From: Planctomycetota bacterium
GTDB taxonomy: Bacteria > Planctomycetota > Planctomycetia > Pirellulales > PALSA-1355
Direction: 5' to 3'
Length of the DNA stretch: 64,000 nucleotides
Assembly (NCBI GenBank): GCA_003389325.1
Contig: QQVE01000054.1
Location: 124,001 to 188,000, forward strand
Positions 60,491 through 64,000 of the stretch are shown here, piece by piece; positions within the stretch are counted from its first letter, which is position 1, and each line of letters opens with the position of its first letter. The notes beneath the pieces were generated by a model. That model saw nothing but the letters and a program-made list of their open reading frames with translations. It had not been told where the DNA came from and did no database searches. The position numbers and the translations under genes were made by a program.

Positions 60491-61240
60491 TCAGCCTTCG
60501 ATCTCGGCCATGGCCTCTTCGGGAATATTGAAATTCGCCGAGACGTTCTGCACGTCGTCGTGGTCGTCGAGCTTTTCCATCAGTTGCAGTACCTTGCGGG
60601 CTGTGTCGGTATCCAAGTCGACGGTTGACTGAGGAATCCGTGTGATCTCGCTCGATTCCACTCGAATCTCCTGGTCGGAAAGGGCCGTGCCGACTTCGGC
60701 AAACACCGCCGGATCGCAAGTGATCTCAAACTGATCTCCCTCGCGCTTCACGTCGTCGGCACCGGCTTCCAGAGCGAGTTCCATCAGCGTTTCTTCGTCG
60801 ATCGAATCCGACGGCACGATAAACACGCCCTTGCGATCGAACATCCAGGCAACGCAGCCGGTGGCGCCCAGCTTGCCGTCGGTGACCTCGAAAATCTTGC
60901 GGATCTCGCCCGCGGTGCGGTTGCGGTTGTCGGTCAAGATTTCACAGAGCACAGCCACGCCGCCGGCACCGTAGCCCTCGTAGAGCACTTCCTCCAGGTT
61001 GCCGCCGTCGAGCTCCCCCGTGCCGCGCTTGATCGCCCGTTGGATGTTGTCCTTGGGCATGCTCACGGCTTTGGCCGCGTCGACCGCGTAGCGCAGCTTG
61101 AGGTTCGAGTCGGGATCGCCGCCGCCGTGCTTGGCCGCCACGATGATGGTCTTGGACAATTTGCTCCAAAGCTTGCCGCGCTTGTTGTCGACCAGCGCCT
61201 TCTTGCGGGCGATGTTGGCCCAATGGGAATGACCTGCCAT
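60491..61240 (-). CDS. YebC/PmpR family regulator or translation factor
   Basis: The 249-aa protein begins MAGHSHWANIARKKALVDNKRGK and has GGDPDSNLKLRYAVDAAK, MPKDNIQRAIKRGTGE and YEGYGAGGVAVLCEILTDNRNRT, the signature blocks of the YebC/TACO1 family. Members assist translation through proline stretches or act as transcription regulators. The length is normal. The large TPR gene precedes it by 12 bases on the same strand, so yebC is likely expressed with it. Confidence 0.97.
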   Translation of the reverse strand: MAGHSHWANIARKKALVDNKRGKLWSKLSKTIIVAAKHGGGDPDSNLKLRYAVDAAKAVSMPKDNIQRAIKRGTGELDGGNLEEVLYEGYGAGGVAVLCEILTDNRNRTAGEIRKIFEVTDGKLGATGCVAWMFDRKGVFIVPSDSIDEETLMELALEAGADDVKREGDQFEITCDPAVFAEVGTALSDQEIRVESSEITRIPQSTVDLDTDTARKVLQLMEKLDDHDDVQNVSANFNIPEEAMAEIEG

Positions 61241-61252
61241 GAATTTCGCTCT

Positions 61253-63667
61253 CTATTTCTCTTCGCTGTCAGCGGGCGCCGTCGCGGTCTGCGCCGGCTC
61301 CTTTTCCGCGGGCGAGTCTTGCTCCGGCTTTGCGGAGTCCGCATCTGACGCGGTTTCTTTCTCGAACCGCTCCAGCCGCCCACGAACTTTCTCTACCATC
61401 TCGACGTTGCCTTCGTTCTCAAAGGCCTTGACGGCCCGACGCCAATACTCGATTGCCGGCTCGGCGTCGCCACGCTTGGCAAGCGCCTGGGCCAGGTGGT
61501 CCAAGATGACGCCATCGGGGTTTTCGGCCGAGGCCGCAACTTTCAACTCCGCTACCGCCTCGTCGTAGCGTCCCAGGCGGAACAATACCCAGCCGAGACT
61601 GTCGCGGTAGGCCATGTTCGCCGGCTCGCCGGCGACCGCCACTTCGATCATCGACAAGGCCAGGTCGAGGTGCTTGTCGGCATCGGCCCACAGGTAGCCG
61701 AGATCGTTCATCGCGCCCGGATCCTCGGGAAACTCATCGAGCACTTGCTCCAGCCATTCTTCGGCTTCATCCAGGTTGCCCTCGATAGCATCCATGTTCG
61801 ACAGCACCAGTCGAGCATCGCGCATCACCTCCCGCACCTCCGGCGATTCGCGATCCTTGTCGAACTTTTCCAGCAGGGCCAGGTATTCCTTGCGGGCCTC
61901 GTCGTAGCGTTTGGCGTGAAACAGGATCCAAGCTGCGCGACTGGCGAAACGCGCCGAGTCTTCTTCCAATTCGGCCGCCTTACGGGCTTGCTCGATCGCC
62001 TCGTCGGTTTGACCGCTCATTTCCAGTGCGCCGGCCAGATAGAAATAGAGCGCCGGGTTATCTTCCGTCGGGCCCTCTTCCTCCAAAGCCCGCTTGAAGA
62101 TCTTCGCGGCGCGCTCGTAGTGGCCCTTCATGAACAGCTCGAGTCCCCAAGCCACGAGCGCCTGGGCCGGTTCGGCGCTCTCGGCCTCGAGCGCCGCGTC
62201 AAAGAACTTCTCAGCGGCTTCAAGTTTCTCGATCCCTAGGGCCAAGAAAGCCGCGGCCATCATTTGGTCGTAGTCCGCCTGGTCGGGCGCGGCGGCCAGC
62301 CGCCTCTGGGCCTCATCCACGACCGCCCCGGCAACCTCTTGGTCGGCGATGAGTTCCTCGCCAACCTCGCCGAGCGGTGACAGGCTGCGACCGCGTCCGA
62401 CGGTTTGCCCAAGAACGTCGAGCAACTTGGCCGCGTCTTGTTGTTTGTGGCGCACGTCGACCAGACCGCGAACAGCCTCGATCGGCGTCCTCTGCTCACG
62501 GCGTTCGACCAAGGCCTGGTACAGCGGGCCGGCCTTGTCGTAGTCGCCCGCCTCGCGGTAGCGTTCTGCCAGGAAGTATGCCAACGGCACGTTCTCCGGG
62601 TCGGCCTCGTGGTACTTTTCCAGGCGCGCGATGAGTTGGTCTTCCTGTCCCAGCTCCTCCAGCAATTCTTGCAGGACTTCGTAGGGAGCCGTACCCTGCT
62701 TGGCGTGCTTGCCCTCGAAATATGCTTCCAGCTTGGCCAGCGCTTGCGCCGGACGCTTCTTGGCCGCCTCGACGCGTGCCAGGTTGAACAGGTGCTGGCC
62801 CTCGTTTTCCTCGGCCGCTTGTGCCGATTCGAACGCCGCCCGTGCGGCGTCGACCTCGCCGGCTTCGAGGAAGGCCTCGCCGAAGAGCTGATAGGTCAGT
62901 TGGGGCCGCTTGAGCAGCGCGGACTGGACTTTCGGTGGGAGATCGTACGCCTCGGGATTCTTTAGCGCCTCGTCCACTTTCGCAAAGTAGCGAGCTGCGT
63001 CGTCGAACTGCTCGGCCACGTAGTAGAGGCGGCCCATCTCCATCCAGATAGCGACGGTTTCAGCCGAGGGCTCTTCGCCGGCCTCACGCCTCAGTTCCAA
63101 GGCTTTCTCGTACAGTCTCAGAGCGCGTTCGCTTTCGCCGTCTTCGGTCAGATACAAAGCCAAACGCCGCAGCAACCCGGCATCGGTCGGATCGCGTTCG
63201 GCCAGGAGCAGCGCGTAGCGCACGCCCTCTTCCTGCCAGCCCAAGTTGAACGCCAGCGGTACGATTTCGCGCAGGGCCGCGACCGCGCTGGGGTCAAAGC
63301 GAAATGTGCGCTGATAGTTACGCAGCGCTGTCTCGTAATCCTGCTTTTGCTCGGCCACCCGCGCTGCGGCAAACAGCGCGAGCGCCCGCACGTGGTCCTC
63401 TTCGCGACTGGTGCGCGGCCGCACCGGGACGAGAAGCTCGGGCACGTCGTCGAGCTGAAGAACGTCGAGGGGTTCCGAATCACCTTTGTCCGCCTCAGGC
63501 GTCTCCACGGGCGTCGCGGTAGCCGGGGCGGTGGGGACCTCGGGCTCGGCAATGGCGGGGGCCGCCCAGGGTACGGCGGCCAGCCAACCAAGGAGTCCCG
63601 CCAAGAGCACCGGGAGGGGACTTGCTGTTCGGCCTCGGCTTCGACGCGGGATGCTTATCGTACGCAT
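61253..63667 (-). CDS. large exported TPR protein
   Basis: The 804-aa protein starts at the ATG at 63667 with GAGG seven bases upstream. The basic N-terminus and VLLAGLLGWLAAVPWAAPAIA form a signal peptide. From about residue 95 to 765 it is almost all TPR (QDYETALRNYQRTFRFDPSA, PALYFYLAGALEMSGQTDEA, AMNDLGYLWADADKHLDLAL). The tail is Pro/Glu/Asp-rich and probably flexible. It may act as a scaffold on the outer side of the membrane. yebC follows 12 bases after its stop. Confidence 0.9.
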   Translation of the reverse strand: MRTISIPRRSRGRTASPLPVLLAGLLGWLAAVPWAAPAIAEPEVPTAPATATPVETPEADKGDSEPLDVLQLDDVPELLVPVRPRTSREEDHVRALALFAAARVAEQKQDYETALRNYQRTFRFDPSAVAALREIVPLAFNLGWQEEGVRYALLLAERDPTDAGLLRRLALYLTEDGESERALRLYEKALELRREAGEEPSAETVAIWMEMGRLYYVAEQFDDAARYFAKVDEALKNPEAYDLPPKVQSALLKRPQLTYQLFGEAFLEAGEVDAARAAFESAQAAEENEGQHLFNLARVEAAKKRPAQALAKLEAYFEGKHAKQGTAPYEVLQELLEELGQEDQLIARLEKYHEADPENVPLAYFLAERYREAGDYDKAGPLYQALVERREQRTPIEAVRGLVDVRHKQQDAAKLLDVLGQTVGRGRSLSPLGEVGEELIADQEVAGAVVDEAQRRLAAAPDQADYDQMMAAAFLALGIEKLEAAEKFFDAALEAESAEPAQALVAWGLELFMKGHYERAAKIFKRALEEEGPTEDNPALYFYLAGALEMSGQTDEAIEQARKAAELEEDSARFASRAAWILFHAKRYDEARKEYLALLEKFDKDRESPEVREVMRDARLVLSNMDAIEGNLDEAEEWLEQVLDEFPEDPGAMNDLGYLWADADKHLDLALSMIEVAVAGEPANMAYRDSLGWVLFRLGRYDEAVAELKVAASAENPDGVILDHLAQALAKRGDAEPAIEYWRRAVKAFENEGNVEMVEKVRGRLERFEKETASDADSAKPEQDSPAEKEPAQTATAPADSEEK

Positions 63668-63769
63668 AAGGAAACCTCACCAATGCAGGACGCGATGCCC
63701 CGGGGGTGTGGAACTGTGCCGTCGCCGTTTTATTGTACCTGGCCGGCCAATGCAGCCTATGCCGGCCGG

Positions 63770-64000
63770 CTAGCGCGGCTTGCGCTTGGCCAGCGCCTTG
63801 GCGGGGGTCTTCTTGGCGGTGCGGGCCGGCTTTTTCTTGGTTTGCGAAGCGCTCTTGGCGGCCCGCGCCGGGCGTTTTTCGGTCTTGGTTCGCTTCTTCG
63901 TGGCCACCGGCTCCTTGCGGCTGCCGCGCTTCGCATCTTTCTTGCCGTTGACCTCGGCTTCCGATTTCTTGGCCGCCTTTTTCGCGCCCCGCTTGGGAAA
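63770..64000 (-). CDS. lysine/alanine-rich histone-like protein (3' end only)
   Basis: The minus-strand frame is open to the right edge and ends in TAG at 63770; 76 residues are visible. The sequence is almost only Lys, Ala, Arg, Thr and Pro (KKAAKKSEAEVNGKKDAKRG, KKKPARTAKKTPAKALAKRK), like the tails of bacterial histone H1-like or HU-fused proteins that bind DNA. The N-terminal domain lies outside the window, so a ribosomal or nucleic-acid-processing protein with a basic tail is also possible. A 7-bp stem (GGCCGGC/GCCGGCC, 63741-63767) follows the stop, without a T tract. Confidence 0.85.
   Translation of the reverse strand, partial: FPKRGAKKAAKKSEAEVNGKKDAKRGSRKEPVATKKRTKTEKRPARAAKSASQTKKKPARTAKKTPAKALAKRKPR

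Overview
The window comes from a GC-rich member of the Planctomycetota, most likely of the order Pirellulales. The signs are gene families that are expanded in that phylum: two PSCyt1/DUF1549/DUF1553 cytochrome-like proteins each followed by a DUF1501 protein, a third lone DUF1501 protein, a Tat-exported Gfo/Idh/MocA oxidoreductase, a surface protein with a dockerin-type calcium-binding domain, many TPR proteins, and small planctomycete-type proteins of unknown function. The order is an inference from gene content; no rRNA is present.

Layout. 1-13.6 kb, + strand: 3' part of a giant surface protein with Ig-like, FG-GAP-like and dockerin segments, then a run of exported catabolic-type genes (PSCyt1-DUF1501, PSCyt1-DUF1501, oxidoreductase). 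13.6-15.7 kb: a dicarboxylate/amino-acid:cation symporter with an unusual insertion and a small membrane protein. 15.7-31 kb: two divergent gene groups. The minus-strand group has a transporter/spermidine-synthase-like/TPR fusion, a small sulfotransferase, two type I phosphodiesterase-like proteins, a 65-aa possible ribbon-helix-helix protein and a membrane protein. The plus-strand group has a PEP-CTERM surface protein followed, after a perfect terminator, by two membrane-anchored sulfatase-fold/TPR proteins. A 458-bp gap with a strong promoter, a strong hairpin terminator and short reading frames separates the groups. This block is the most unusual part of the window and is consistent with a cell-surface phospho- or sulfo-modification system.

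31-36 kb: a tRNA with an odd anticodon arm, a TPR lipoprotein, small conserved-looking proteins, an ECF sigma/anti-sigma pair and an FHA protein. 36.2-41.4 kb, minus strand: a glycine cleavage operon gcvT-gcvH-gcvPA-gcvPB ending in a LipM-like lipoyl/octanoyl transferase, so that lipoylation and its main substrate are co-encoded. 41.6-45.2 kb, minus strand: a YhaM-type exonuclease and RNase R as a likely RNA decay operon. 45.4-60.4 kb, + strand: prolyl-tRNA synthetase of the archaeal/eukaryal type, DUF4416, a WecA/MraY-type sugar-phosphate transferase, two tandem O-antigen-ligase-like proteins, a DUF1573 protein, a tetraheme lipoprotein with a 5'-nucleotidase-like domain, a DUF1501 protein and a zinc-ribbon/TPR membrane protein. 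60.5-64 kb, minus strand: YebC-family translation/transcription factor, a large exported TPR protein, and the 3' end of a lysine/alanine-rich histone-like protein cut by the window edge.

Starts were chosen by Shine-Dalgarno spacing, signal peptides and overlap with neighbours. Many long reading frames on the opposite strands are by-products of the high GC content and are not listed. All functional calls come from reading motifs by eye, without database searches.
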